From contig CAJHZI010000415.1 of NCBI GenBank assembly GCA_905160935.1, positions 1,107,001 through 1,171,000 on the forward strand: DNA of 64,000 nt, written 5' to 3'. The notes beneath the pieces are model-generated. The model ran no database searches and had not been told where the DNA came from. It was given only the letters and a program-made list of their open reading frames with translations. This document shows positions 23,038-34,342 of the stretch, in pieces; the first letter of the stretch is position 1; each line of letters opens with the position of its first letter. Source of the stretch: Enchytraeus crypticus (Eukaryota; Annelida; Clitellata; Enchytraeida; Enchytraeidae). The position numbers and the translations under genes are program-made.

Positions 23038-23125
23038 AAAAAGCTAATGTTAACGTCAGTTTCCTCACTCGAAAGTGATGTCAGTGACGGGAGTCTGGAG
23101 AGCACAGGATTTGAACCCCCCCCCC
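23038..23125 (-). mobile_element. SINE-1 fragment
   Basis: Minus-strand tail GAGGAAACTGACGTTAACAT, core CGTCACTGACATCACTTTCG and box B GGTTCAAATCC-like GGGGTTCAAATCCTG. The head is replaced by a C-rich run and (CA)n. Confidence 0.7.
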
Positions 23126-23429
23126 ACACACACACACATAAGCTTACAAGTCCTAAACGCTTTAAATCAGACGATAGCTTCACGTGGTGTGGGAGAGCAG
23201 TTGTCATTATTTGAGGAAGTATTTTCGCTGAATTAAATGATGAAACGCGTGGCCTTTATTCACAACACTGAAGGTCTTCAGCTGGACATTTTGAGATCTT
23301 TAATTTATCTACAGTTATCGCCACATGTCTTTGAAAATCATAAAAATGTCAATTTTTTAGAGCTGTCTGCTGTTTCTATGCATTCTATATTTGTTTAGTT
23401 TTAATTTAATAAATTAAATTAAAATAAGT
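23126..23429. other. unique stretch
   Basis: No exon or repeat recognised. Confidence 0.4.
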
Positions 23430-23600
23430 TAAGCTATAGGCTACATAAGGTATGGATAAAACATAGACTTCGTGAAGGGATTAACGTGTTGATCTAAGGA
23501 GGTTCTAAGGTGCTCTTATGGAGCGAGAAAGCTGACTTTGCGGATGAATATGTACCTTGAACCTGCCACTTGACAGTGCACTGAAGAAGAAGAAGTTAGC
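23430..23600 (+). mobile_element. LINE-C 3' end with short (GAA)n tail
   Basis: Contains GGCTACATAAGGTATGGATA, CTTATGGAGCGAGAAAGCTG and CCTGCCACTTGACAGTGCAC followed by TGAAGAAGAAG. Confidence 0.8.
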
Positions 23601-24035
23601 ATATCAAATTTAATGTGAATTTCTACGGAACGTAAAAGATCAAAAGCATCTCTAGACATCTTGCCTGGAGGCAACATCAGCGCCGGTGCAAGCCTGAGAT
23701 GAGATTCCAATCAGCTGCAGGCTACCCCAGCTCTTCCAATATATCTCATTAGCGTAGGGGTAACGTCATGAAGTTTAAAATAACAGATCCTGAGGTGAAT
23801 TGAACTCTCGTGGTTTCGAATTCCAGCCGCGCTGATCTGAGAGTAAAATCTCGGACATTCACTGGACTGTATATACGAAAAATGGACTAAATTGCTAAAC
23901 GGTATAAATATGTGGTATTATAAGTGATAGATAACATCATGGTTGATCATTTCACTGTAAAGCTTGTTATTATTACTTCCTTGGATCTTGTCAGATCCTC
24001 AGCTTTTGGGCAGTGTTTGAAGGTTAACAATGAAG
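23601..24035. other. unique stretch, no gene recognised
   Basis: Positions 23790-23865 contain GTGGTTTCGAATTCCAGCCG, a box-B-like word of a possible tRNA-like SINE. Nothing else recognised. Confidence 0.4.
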
Positions 24036-24155
24036 CCAAATTTAACGTCTGTTTCATGGCTCCATGTCAGTGACGGGGAGAGTACTGGATGTGAACCCTG
24101 CTGGGAGGCATTTTAACAACCTACCGACATGATATTGGTTCAGCCCAGTGGGATA
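24036..24155 (-). mobile_element. degenerate SINE-1
   Basis: Minus strand: GGCTGAACCAATATCATGTC, GGTTCACATCCAGTACTCTC, CCGTCACTGACATGGAGCCA, TGAAACAGACGTTAAATTTG. The order of elements matches SINE-1 with many substitutions. Confidence 0.55.
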
Positions 24156-25489
24156 CGTCCATATTGCAGAAGATAAAAAAAGAATCGACTCGCTTGATCT
24201 AAACTTTTCTACTCTAAATTAATTTTACGATGGCCGGAACAAGAAATTATTGGCTTTTATGTTTCCCTATAAAAATTAAATAATTGAATAAAGTTTGACA
24301 AGTTCAGCTCAAGATCAAACCAAGGACGCATTAGCGCTTTCGATTTTAGATGAAAACGTGTAATGTGCGAGAGTATTATCTTGGGCATACGCCGCTTCAC
24401 ACGTGCTGTATAACACGATTAACCAGACGCCGTACTAGAGGCTCTTTGTGTAACACGATTAGCAAGCTCTCATCGTCAACTTCGACACATTCTATGAATT
24501 TTCAGACCTTCGTTGAAGCCAATTAAGTGTCAAAGCGCCTGTCATTAAATGTCAGAGCGCTTGTCATTAAATGTCATATGATCAGCAGCCATTGCTCGAA
24601 GAATTTATTATTTATAGACGAGATAGACGAGATAGGTGTCATGACAAGGAAAGTTGAGAATAGATCAAAGAAGGTGTAGCTGTTTGTTAAGTGTCGCCTA
24701 ATAGACTACGTAGACTAATAATAAGATACCTCTGCAGGTATCTTATATCGATGGTTGCTCATTATTAGGTGAGCTCTATCTTATTTAGGCTTTTGCTTCA
24801 TGAACCCACAATCTTATAGAGCGCAGGATGAATGGACAATCTATCCCACTAATTATGAGTTTTAGAAGGTGACTAACCTATAAATGAGAATATATATTTT
24901 GTCATTGCAGTCAGTCTTTGAGTGTTCTAATACACGCTGTTTTAGATAAATACCTCGCTATCCCTGACTGTGTTTAATTATCTTTATATAACGATGTCTT
25001 TGTTTTATAGTACATATTATGTGAGAGAAGAGATAGCTGTATGCATTCAGAACAGAAGATATGATGGCTTACTGCGGAGATAATTTAACTAAATTCCGTG
25101 TAGTTATTATTGAGTTCGCAGTCCGCTAAAGCACTTTGATTGTGAGCGTCTTGACATTATTAGCGACTTTAATACAAAGTGAGTGACTCGTCTACTTCTT
25201 TGCCTTTATAGAATACTATTCCTAATGTGAAAAATATATTCAACCGTATCATTGTATGGCTGACAACGGCTTTATTGTAATTGGTAATGTTATAGAAATT
25301 TGTTGTATTTCAGACTCAGGTAGATTCTGCTAGAGCTACTTATAATGGTATTATCGAACAGAACTATGGCTCATTTATGATATCCTCTTTTGTGTTGTTA
25401 TTTGTTTGTTGTTATTTGTTTCGTATTGAAATATACATGTGGAACTATACATCCAGTTACATGTATATAGGCTAGGATGTAAATTTCCC
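24156..25489. other. unique stretch, no gene recognised
   Basis: About 1.3 kb without a recognisable exon. Small features only: a 23-bp palindrome-like word AAGATACCTCTGCAGGTATCTT at 24724-24745 and a duplicated GCGCTTGTCATTAAATGTCA near 24537-24575. Confidence 0.45.
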
Positions 25490-25695
25490 TTGAATATCAG
25501 CTTAACCAGAGTCGGGATACACATGGACCTTCTTTTCCATTCGGTTTATAAAATTTCATAGCAATTCTTTAACCTAGCGGTCGCCAATAGAGTACCATTT
25601 CTGACGTTGGTGTGGTTTTAGTGCTTTATCGCCTTTACGACACGTGCAGTACACGGTTGGTCGATTCTTCAGCAACCCAGACACAACAGTGGTAA
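25490..25695 (-). mobile_element. LINE-B 3' end fragment
   Basis: Minus-orientation copy, including GAGTCGGGATACACATGGAC and CAGTACACGGTTGGTCGATT on the plus strand. A second copy follows directly. Confidence 0.65.
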
Positions 25696-25990
25696 TGTAT
25701 CATCATAATCATCATCATCTTCCCTTGAATTCCAGTATGACAAGGGTCGGGATACGAATAGACTGTCTCAAATCCTCTCTGTCCTATATCATATCATCCA
25801 TAAGCCAATCCCCTTTTTGAGACTCTTCCATTCTTTGAAATATTTGAAGCAATTTCTGGCGCCTTGGCGATCGCCAACCGAATTCTCTTTCTGACGTGGT
25901 GTGAATCTTAGTGCTTTATACGCCTCCTACGACACGTGCAGTCACCGGTTGGTCAATTCTTCAAACAACCGAGACACAACACGGGGAAAC
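25696..25990 (-). mobile_element. LINE-B 3' end fragment with (GAT)n tail
   Basis: Nearly the longest copy of this end in the window. On the plus strand: (CATCAT)n, GGGTCGGGATACGAATAGAC, AATCCCCTTTTTGAGACTCT, GTCACCGGTTGGTCAATTCT and GACACAACACGGGGAAA. Confidence 0.75.
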
Positions 25991-26014
25991 AGTGATAATA
26001 CTAAAATATATAGG

Positions 26015-26097
<83 letters not shown>
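26015..26097. repeat. (TA)n microsatellite
   Basis: Uninterrupted AT/TA run that ends exactly at a mariner terminal repeat. Confidence 0.97.
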
Positions 26098-26100
<3 letters not shown>

Positions 26101-26838
26101 GGTGAGTAAAAACAGATAACACCTGCAAAAAGTTTGAATATCTCAGGCTATTGTTAATATTTACAATAAAACTTTTACCAATTACTAAAGGACTAATTTT
26201 TGATGGGGTGGCCAATTTTCATCCATTTTGGTACATAGACAGGCCAGTTATGCAAGTTTCAGCAGAGCAACCCCCCTATTTTTACCTAAAAATGGCGTAA
26301 AGCACCTCCTGCAGTTCTGTCTTGTTTTTAAGCTTCGGCTGGTGTTTCTGATAGAGATGCAGCATGGTTCCCCAGATATGGTAATTTAGAGGATTATGAT
26401 CGGGTGAGTTTGGAGGCCATTCATTCTTCTTGATGTAATCCGGGTTTCTCTCGCTGATCCTTTCCTGTGCATGACGAGATGCATCAGCCGGAGCACCATT
26501 CTGCTGAAAGATGAAACCATTTGGTAGAAGAGCATGGCAATCATCAAACAGCTCCGGAAGCAAAGTACTGACGTAATACTGAGAGTTCAACCTTACCTTC
26601 TCGTCAATGAAGGTCAATCTGCCCTTACTGTTGTAGCAAACGCCATTTTAAGGTAAAAATGGGGGGTTGCTCTGCTGAAACTTGCATAACTGGACAATCT
26701 ATGCACCAAAATGTATGAAAATTGGCCACCCCACCAGAAATTAGTCCCTTATTAATTGGTAAAAGTTTAATTTACAAATATTAACAATAGCCTGAGATAT
26801 TCAAACTTTTTGCAGGTGTTATCTTTTTTTTACTCACC

Positions 26839-26841
<3 letters not shown>
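26098..26841 (-). mobile_element. internally deleted Tc1/mariner element with 200-bp terminal inverted repeats
   Basis: The left arm 26098-26298 starts CAGGGTGAGTAAAAACAGAT. The right arm 26640-26841 ends, on the minus strand, in the related CATGGTGAGTAAAAAAAAGA. Arms are about 200 bp with scattered mismatches. Both flanks are TA, the mariner target duplication, but the element sits inside a long (TA)n run. The roughly 340-bp centre keeps only the C-terminal part of a transposase. Confidence 0.9.
26282..26617 (-). pseudogene. Tc1/mariner transposase, C-terminal fragment
   Basis: The frame carries the end of a DDE transposase: FIFQQNGAPADASRHAQ resembles the FQQDNAPxHxSRxxQ block around the second catalytic Asp. 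EWPPNSPDHNPLNYHIWG resembles the WPPxSPDLNPxDxxIWG block around the third. Here the Asp of QQDN is Asn, the His of APxH is Asp, and NPLN replaces NPLD. With the N-terminal helix-turn-helix and first Asp missing and these changes, the fragment should be inactive. It ends inside the left terminal repeat. Confidence 0.9.

Positions 26842-26912
<71 letters not shown>
26842..26912. repeat. (TA)n microsatellite
   Basis: Continuation of the TA run on the other side of the mariner element. Confidence 0.97.
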
Positions 26913-27395
26913 TACATATGGGTATCTACATGTATATAACTGAACCTGCAGTTCTTTATATAGTACTAAAGCGATAGTGTTAATTAGACGCCAGACACTT
27001 ATAATATCTTGATGTGGTTAACGTTACTAAGAGCTCGTGGTTAATTGGCTGATTGCATTGTGACATTTCCTGTGACAAAAAATAACTTTAAAAATTTTAC
27101 TGTAAGCAGATCGTGTCAATCTAATATAAAGCATCATGATGCGCACTTATTTGACTCTATAGTGTAAAATAAATTAACAGGTTCAAGGTGCACATTCCTA
27201 ACTTTAGTATGTTCGTTAATGAGCACTCCATTGATCAACATGATATTTTTAAAGCAAACACTTTGAATTACTAATATTACTAAAATCTAAATACTAATAA
27301 TAATATAACTAATGGTCATATAAATATTTTCTCGCTACCGCTACATTTGTTTCCAAGAGCTTCAATATCACAGGTGCATTGGAAAATTATCATCA
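26913..27395. other. unique AT-rich stretch
   Basis: No exon or repeat recognised. Confidence 0.45.
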
Positions 27396-27635
27396 AATTA
27401 GTCACTATTAAAATAGTCTTCTCATTATTAAAATAGTCTTCTCATTATTAAAATAGTCTTCTCATTATTAAAATAGTCTTCTCATTATTAAAATAGTCTT
27501 CTCATTATTAAAATAGTCTTCTCATTATTAAAATAGTCTTCTCATTATTAAAATAGTCTTCTCATTATTAAAATAGTCTTCTCATTATTAAAATAGTTTT
27601 GATATTATTTAAATAGCCTTGTTATTATTAAAATG
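27396..27635. repeat. 20-bp tandem repeat, about 10 copies
   Basis: Unit ATTATTAAAATAGTCTTCTC, nearly identical across copies, with decayed copies after 27600. Confidence 0.95.
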
Positions 27636-27649
27636 TGGAATTGGTTCTG

Positions 27650-27750
27650 TTATGCACAAATGAAGAGGAAAGAGGAAGACTGAGAAGAGTGGGGGCGTTA
27701 TATACCATGGACTTGCCAGTAGGCAGTGCACTAAGAGATAGAGAGAAATT
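27650..27750 (+). mobile_element. LINE-A 3' end fragment
   Basis: Sense copy: GAAGAGGAAAGAGGAAGACT, TATATACCATGGACTTGCCA, GTAGGCAGTGCACTAAGAGA. Confidence 0.75.
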
Positions 27751-28281
27751 ATTAAAATTTCCTGTTATTATGAAAATTGCCTGCTATGATTAAAATAGCC
27801 TTTTCTGGGTGAAAGTATATGCTAGAAGAAAGATTATACTAGAGAACGAAAAGCACTACTTTGTATATACACGATTGATCGAATTTAATGTTTAGATTTT
27901 TGTGATATGGTTATCAACTTTAGATTTCTCCCTCATCTCTCCCCTCACTCCCCAAACACCTCCCTGATCCGAGGTCAACTGTGTCCCCCTCCCTCTTCCC
28001 CTCCCCTCCCCTCCCACTAGCTGAGCCTTTGCTTCAACGTTATTCTAAAACACAAATAATATTGTGATAGAGTTAGTGGCGCAGTTAATTACTTTATGAC
28101 AATTAACTGACGGAATGTAATTATTGTATAGAGCGACGCGATGTGCGCGACAGTCATTTAATAATTGTTGATGATATACATGTCGAATCCTAAATCCTTC
28201 CACTAATGGACTTCCGTCAAATAGAATAGACTTCCGCAGATATTTTAAAACTGTTTTATAGGTTAGCGGAGCATATTATAG
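27751..28281. other. unique stretch, no gene recognised
   Basis: Pyrimidine-rich patch with CTCCCCTCCCCTCCC near 27990-28015; no exon seen. Confidence 0.45.
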
Positions 28282-28439
28282 CAGTGGAGTAGCGTGGGGG
28301 GGCAGGAGGGGGTATGTGCCCCCTCAATATGTCAAGTAAAATCTCTATTAGGCCAAAAAATTTAAGTGCATAAATTGCATTAAGTTGTATGCCTCCCAAA
28401 GTACCCCCCCCCCAAGATTAAATCCTTACTACGCCACTG
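28282..28439. mobile_element. short hAT-like MITE (158 bp)
   Basis: The ends are imperfect inverted repeats: CAGTGGAGTAGCGTGG at the left and, reverse-complemented, CAGTGGCGTAGTAAGG at the right. Flanking 8-mers TATTATAG (28274-28281) and CATTATAG (28440-28447) match at 7 of 8 positions, the size of a hAT target-site duplication. The interior is C/G-rich and has no coding capacity. Confidence 0.75.
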
Positions 28440-28654
28440 CATTATAGAGACTTCTTTGTTGAAATGATCAATAGATCATTTGATTTTTATAAAGCCAAAA
28501 GAGTGTCGGTCATAAAAGATATGGTGAAGTTCATTAGCTGTTGTCATATTTTAACGAAATTTAAATGCATTTAATTGACAGAGAGTGCAACAGCTGACTT
28601 TAGTTTCATTTCTTGGCCAATGATTTCAAAGATCAGTGAGACGTAAATCTGAAT

Positions 28655-28725
28655 CTTGAACCTACAGCTTTCTTGTCTATGGCTCTGACCATTGTACCAC
28701 TAGGTGTCTCTCCTCAAATGAGTGT
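28655..28725 (-). repeat. tRNA-like SINE head
   Basis: Minus strand: CCTAGTGGTACAATGGTCAG (box A region) and GTAGGTTCAAGATTCAG (box B). The arrangement resembles a tRNA but the arms do not pair well. Confidence 0.5.
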
Positions 28726-28919
28726 TTTGTCCTTACTGTACTTGGATTGTTAATTGTTAACTACTACGTTGAAGCCCGGAGATAAGTTGATGCCTACTTA
28801 CCTTTTCATAAGTGCAAAGTGCCAGCGAGTCACACAACTTATATTTTCTCGGTCTTCCTCTACGCTTCTCGGTCAATGTTTCAGTGAAACAAACTGTGCT
28901 GAGTGGCATTTAGCATCTG
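28726..28919. other. unique spacer
   Basis: No recognisable feature. Confidence 0.4.
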
Positions 28920-29262
28920 ATAATATTAGATAACATCATTAATGACGTAATTAGATGACATCATTAGATGGCATCATCAGATAACGTCATTAGATGACAT
29001 CATCAGATGACGTCATTAGAGGACATTATCATATGACAGTATAAGATTACATTATCTCAGATTACATCATCAGATGACGTCATTAGATGACATCATCAGA
29101 TGACATCATTAGATTGCATCATCAGATTACGTCATGAGATGACATCATCAGATTACATCATCAGATTACATCGTCAGATTACATCGTCAGATTGCATCAT
29201 CAGACTACTTCATAAGATGACAAAATCCGATGACATCATCAGATGACGTCATCAGAAGCAGA
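28920..29262. repeat. diverged 13-26 bp repeat with TGACGTCA palindromes
   Basis: About 25 diverged copies of GATGACATCATCA / GATGACGTCATTA. At least three copies contain the CRE palindrome TGACGTCA (near 29010, 29075 and 29245); others have one-base variants such as AACGTCA and TGACATCA. Confidence 0.85.
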
Positions 29263-30948
29263 CATTGACTAAGCAGGTCTAGGGAAGCATGTAGAGTACT
29301 CACTATATGCAGAAGTAATTTATTCCAGTAAGATCTCACGAGTAATTATCGTAGATTGGACAGAGGGTCCGGGGCTGATTTAAATATCTGGCGTGCGCGG
29401 ACGTCAGTCGCTCGTCGTCCATGTTTGAAGCGTTTAGAGAGTCGAACAATTAGAGATCTGAGAGAAATCCAGATGTCACCTCATAACATGCTGTCCTACT
29501 CCACAGCTTTTACAATAATTTAACAATACTTTAATATTATTTCATTGGAAACTGATTCCGTCGTTATTGATGGTAAAGATAAATAAATAAATATATTATG
29601 AATAAAACGTACTAAAACTAAAACTAAAACCGATACTGATGCTGATACTGATAGAGATAACGGTAATGAAAATAATGATAATAACAATAATAGTAACAAT
29701 CATCATCATCATAAATGCCTACTACTATCAGTAATCATAACAAAAAGTGACAAGAACAATAATGTTAACATTACTGATAACAAATAAAGTTTAAGTCCGT
29801 TTCTTCATCATCAGGTGATGTCAGTATGCTCGCTGAACTGGTCAGAATCAGCGAAATAGAAAAAAAGAAATAATTTTGACAGGAGGTTGAGCTAAGGAGC
29901 TCTAGTCGAAAAACTTCAAAATAGATTCTCTGTGTAACAATGTTCATGCTCACAGAGATTTGTGAAGATATATTGATTCTTGTGGACCTGCCGTGTGGTT
30001 AAGAGTTAAAGTACTGGAATCTGAAATTGACACTCTTGGAAGTTTTTCTATTTTTGTTCATTTTAAATAACCTAAAGTATTTTCGATGGAAGTGGCATAC
30101 TGAGAAGACCTTGAATGGTGAGTTTCGTTACGGCCTTATTGCTAATTAAATTTAAATTTTCTCCGGGGTGGAGTTACGTTAGGACTTTTAATGGAAAAAT
30201 TCTAGTCCCATCGGTATGGCTAAAAGCAACCCTATTATATTAGGACATTTTTGCATCCTTGATTTAATCTCCGGAGACTCTGAATGAGCCACGTGTAGAG
30301 TCCTACGTCCACATAGCGACCATGACTGCGCCACTAGATGTCAGAGCTCATTTGTGGGACAGACATATGCTAGGCGCTGTAGTAGAGAACAGCTTCAGTG
30401 CTGCAGTCTGGGTGACAGCGATGTAACGGTAAACCTAGATCAGTTCTACTGTAAAACGAAAGCTTTTAATAGCATGTTAGCTAATAAATACGTTAACATT
30501 ACTTTAGTATTTAAATTTTTTACTAGACTATCCAACATAAATATAAATTGTAGGACTATTAAATCGATTTAGGAATAACAGTACGTAAATTTAGTTGGTT
30601 GTTTAAAATTTTATTTAAATATTATTATTGTAGATATGCTGAATTGCGATAGTATTGGCCAAGAACTATTTACCCCTCGGTTATAAATCTAAAATCTTCG
30701 TTCTGGGGACGTACCAGGCAATACTTTCTGCCGGCACATTTGAACGTCAAGAGCTCTAGCTTTGTACTACGGATTAGAGGAGTCTCATATAATGTAATAA
30801 AGAAGCAGTGCATCTTTCAGCAAGCCCGTGTTAATGGGAGTGATATCACCCTGACTAGCATTGCATGACAAATATAAATAAAATATAGCAATAGAACTGA
30901 CGATTGAATAACTAGTTTCTAATTTTAAAGTTTGCCTAGTCAGTTTGA
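29263..30948. other. unique stretch, no gene recognised
   Basis: About 1.7 kb without a recognisable exon. Positions 29780-29832 carry a decayed SINE-2 module (minus strand CTGACATCACCTGATGATGA, then GAAACGGACTTAAAC). Positions 29620-29720 are simple AAT/GAT-rich sequence. Confidence 0.45.
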
Positions 30949-31012
30949 TATAATAATAATAAAGGTTTAACATCCGTTTCCTCATACAAGGATGATGTCA
31001 GGGACGTCCCCC
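30949..31012 (-). repeat. SINE-2 3' module with (ATT)n tail
   Basis: Minus strand: GGGACGTCCCTGACATCATC, CTTGTATGAGGAAACGGATG, TTAAACC then (TTA)n. Closely matches 2606-2691. Confidence 0.7.
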
Positions 31013-31774
31013 CATCTCATGTCACTACAAATCGATTCACCCCAAACGATCTGAAAAAACATGTGCTGAATAGAAAGGAAAAGATCCCAAACGGTGCCGG
31101 TCCGGTGATAAAAAAAACAGGCAGGCAAGATGAAAAAGTCTATGATGGGAGGAGATGTGTTTCAACCTATAACGGAAAGTGAAAGTAGTAGAACATCATG
31201 ATTGAAGATATAATGTCATATATGGTGTCAATTTATATCAAAACTGCTCGAATTCCATTCAAGATCTTCACGTGGAGATTGGATTTCTACGTTTAGAATT
31301 TCACCGCATGAAAATCTCAGATTCTGGAAAGATCTTCAGCAAACAATTTTAGAGAATACAGATAGGCTACTATTGCGACAAATTTAGGAGACAGCTATGC
31401 TAATTTAATGTATTAAATATTTTTACATTTCACTAAACAGAAGAATTGCGCATGAAACTTGGAGCTTAAATCTTAAAAATGTACTTTGCAATTATTTGGC
31501 TGCTTTTACACGCATCAACAATTTATGAGGAAATGTCATCGATATCAGTGAGGTTAAGTAAGCAAAAGCTAGGTGTTAAATAGATAAGTTAAATATTAGA
31601 AAGTTTTAGGACCTACAACATTATTTAATTAATTCAAACTTGCACAATTTAACCCTAGCGACAGGAGCGTGTGCACGTTTTTACAACATCTCATAAATTT
31701 CGTGTAATTTGTCAAGTAGCAAAAGAGAGTTGACTTCATACAGAGTTTTATTCTGCTAGAGATCAGCAAACATT
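31013..31774. other. unique stretch, no gene recognised
   Basis: No exon or repeat recognised. Confidence 0.45.
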
Positions 31775-31862
31775 GGCCGGAGCCAGTGGCGATGTCGGTA
31801 ATTACATCGCGTATATTCGACCGCGGATCAGTATGTGCGGGGTTCAAATCCTGGGCTCTGGG
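31775..31862 (+). mobile_element. SINE-1 head fragment
   Basis: GGCCGGAGCCAGTGGCGATG, box A interrupted by a 12-bp insert ATTACATCGCGT after GTCGGTA, then CGACCGCGGATCAGTATGTG and box B GGGTTCAAATCCTGGGCTC. The conserved 3' module is missing. Confidence 0.75.
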
Positions 31863-32050
31863 ATTTAAGGGATCACAATGATGATGCTTGATGATGATGG
31901 TGATGATGATGATGATGACGATTGGTAACTTGACATAAAAGAATGACTTGGAAGCAAAGAATTTGTTATGCGAATAATTTTTGAATCGATCCATGGTTTT
32001 CTCAATAAACTTTTAAACTAAACTGGCATTTTTGAGTAAGAATTTGACCT

Positions 32051-32172
32051 GGCCGGAGCCACTGGCGACGTCAGTAACACACTCGACCGCGGTACAGTAT
32101 GTGCGGGATTCAAATCCTAGGCTCTGACATCGCTTTCCAGTGAAGAAACTGACGTTAACCTTAACTTTACTA
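32051..32172 (+). mobile_element. tRNA-derived SINE-1
   Basis: GGCCGGAGCCACTGGCGACG, GGATTCAAATCCTAGGCTCT, GACATCGCTTTCCAGTGAAG, AAACTGACGTTAACCTTAAC. Confidence 0.8.
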
Positions 32173-32324
32173 GCATTTATAACCCACACAGCGGGGGCTG
32201 ATAGAGAGATGATGCGGTAAACAGAGGTCTAACCTAGATGCACAGTGGCTCCACCAGCACTGATAGCGACGAGTTATTTATTTACTCATTGTCGAGGCCG
32301 ACTGTTTGTTCCTAGAAGAAAACA

Positions 32325-32495
32325 ATGACTGTACACAGTTGTGTACAGTCTTGTACACAGTTGTGTACAGTCTTGTACATAGTGGTGTACAGTCTTGTGT
32401 ACAGTTGTGTACAATCTTGTACAGTTTTGTACACAGCTGCGTACATTCTTGTACTCTTGTATACAGTTGTGTACAGTATTGTGCACAATTAACAT
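32325..32495. repeat. diverged TGTGTACAGTCTTGTACA repeat
   Basis: About nine copies of a 19-22 bp unit rich in the palindrome TGTACA, giving spurious frames on both strands. Confidence 0.85.
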
Positions 32496-32654
32496 GGAAT
32501 CTAAAATGTTAGAATACCTCACATAAATATTACAGAATTCTGAAACTGATGAGCGGTTATGCATGTAAAATATAAATACAAATATTATATATTTGTATTA
32601 TAATACATATTTACTGTGGTAGAGAAGAAGAGCTAAAACGAATGGATTAAAAGT

Positions 32655-32722
32655 CTATTCGTATCCCGACCCTGGTTAAACTGGGTTTTAGGGGAAGATG
32701 ATGATGATGATGATGATGATGA
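32655..32722 (+). mobile_element. LINE-B 3' terminus with (GAT)n tail
   Basis: TCTATTCGTATCCCGACCCT, GGTTAAACTGGGTTTTAGGG, then (GATGAT)n. Confidence 0.7.
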
Positions 32723-33879
32723 TTTACTATGTGGGAGGGGTTCATTTTCTCAACATTTCTATGTGTAGGGTAGCAATCATAAATTCTCGCTGTTTTGACA
32801 GTTTTGGACCCTCCATCCTTCTCCTCTCCATCGATACGTCATTGAATCGTCTGACCCGACACTGATTTGAACTTTGGTCCAGTGACGTAGATAGATAACT
32901 GTAAGGCTTCTCTTAAGAACACATCCTGTGTTACATATTCAAGCAGAAATGTCAGCAATGAAACTGCAACTTGCGGTGTGCAATAAATAGCATAAAATAT
33001 TCGAACAATGTCAAAAAATAGATTCTTAGTGGATTGTTTAAAATATGCGTTGAGAAATATGTAGAAATTTTTTGCAAACCTTCTAAATTAGACTAATTCT
33101 TTTACGAAATTTAAGTGCATTCCGTAATTTAATAAAGGAAGTCTTCGTCCAATTTTACAGAAAAATGTATGTATGCAAAAATATATAATGAGACTAATGT
33201 AAAAAGTTTACAATACTTCGGTAAAAATAAAAAAATAAAAAATTAATTTCTACGGGGGCGAGGGGCATGAGAGCAATTGTCCCTTAATGGGGGGTCTGCC
33301 CACAACTTCCCCTCGCAAAGGATATTACCAGTGCATGACACCCCCTCTGTACGACTCTGATATTCTCAAATACCTCTTGAATTAGCCCCTCTCCCCGCTC
33401 CTGTATACATGGAAATCCTGATGATATTTATATGGATATCAAAGTTTCTTTCGGATAATTAAAATAATTACAAACATTGCAGAAATTAAATGCTGACTTA
33501 AAATAATTTCGGTATCGTAAATAGTCCATTTCTTTTCAATGAAATCTAAACGTATTCACTGCATTACCTTCACGTTTGCTATTTAACTGTAGTCCAGACG
33601 CTGGGAAATTATTCCAGTTGATTGGATCGTTGTTGAAGGAAGCCTGGAAGAACGCTATCATTCTTGCTAGCAACTGTCCAAATTTTTCCATCCTTCAAAT
33701 GAATCTACCTATAATGAATTGGATAGACTACAAACAGCACGGATATATCCACAGGGTTTCCGTATCAGGATTTACTGGAGAGTTGCTTGCTCCAGCGGTC
33801 AGAGTTAATCCTGTTCTTAGTCACGATCTTGTTCAAGTGCTTAGTATTGGATTCCGGTCGGCCTAGAATAGAGTAGTTT
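32723..33879. other. unique stretch with one unassigned open frame
   Basis: A 96-codon plus-strand frame at 33576-33866 encodes residues such as NWIDYKQHGYIHRVSVSGFTG, which look less random than most frames here but match nothing I recognise. No flanking splice sites force an exon call. Other parts are AT-rich with C/G homopolymer patches near 33245-33360. Confidence 0.35.
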
Positions 33880-34342
33880 ATCTAGATTAGACTAGTCCAA
33901 ATATATTGTACTAGTCTAAATGGACTACAATAGTCTATCTATATTAGACTAGTGTAAATAGGTTATACTAGTCTATCTATATTAGACTAGTGTAAATAGA
34001 TTATACTAGCCTATCTAAATTAGACTAATCTAAATAGATTAGACTTGTCTAAATAGTTTATACCAGTCTTCTTCATATCTAGATTAGACAAGTCTATCTA
34101 GATTAGACTAGTCTCTCTAGATTAGATTAGTCTCTCTAGATTAGACTAGTCTCTCTAGATTAGACTAGTCTCTCTAGATTAGACTAGTCTCTCTAGATTA
34201 GACTAGTCTCTCTAGATTAGACTAGTCTCTCTAGATTAGACTAGTCTCTCAAGATTAGACTAGTCTCTCTAGATTAGACTAGTCTCTCTAGATTATACTA
34301 GTCTCTCTAGATTATACTAGTCTGCCTAGATTGCTGCAGTAG
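33880..34342. repeat. 19-bp minisatellite of CTAG/AGACTAGTCT palindromes
   Basis: Unit TCTCTCTAGATTAGACTAG, about 12 near-identical copies at 34090-34330, with an older diverged half (33880-34090). Every unit holds AGACTAGTCT, a perfect 10-bp palindrome. Confidence 0.9.

Noticed and set aside
27396-27600. CRISPR-like or phased array
   Set aside because: Uninterrupted 20-bp tandem repeat without spacers.
33576-33866. 96-aa frame as a gene
   Set aside because: No recognisable domain, no convincing splice sites and no neighbouring exon; kept only as a note.
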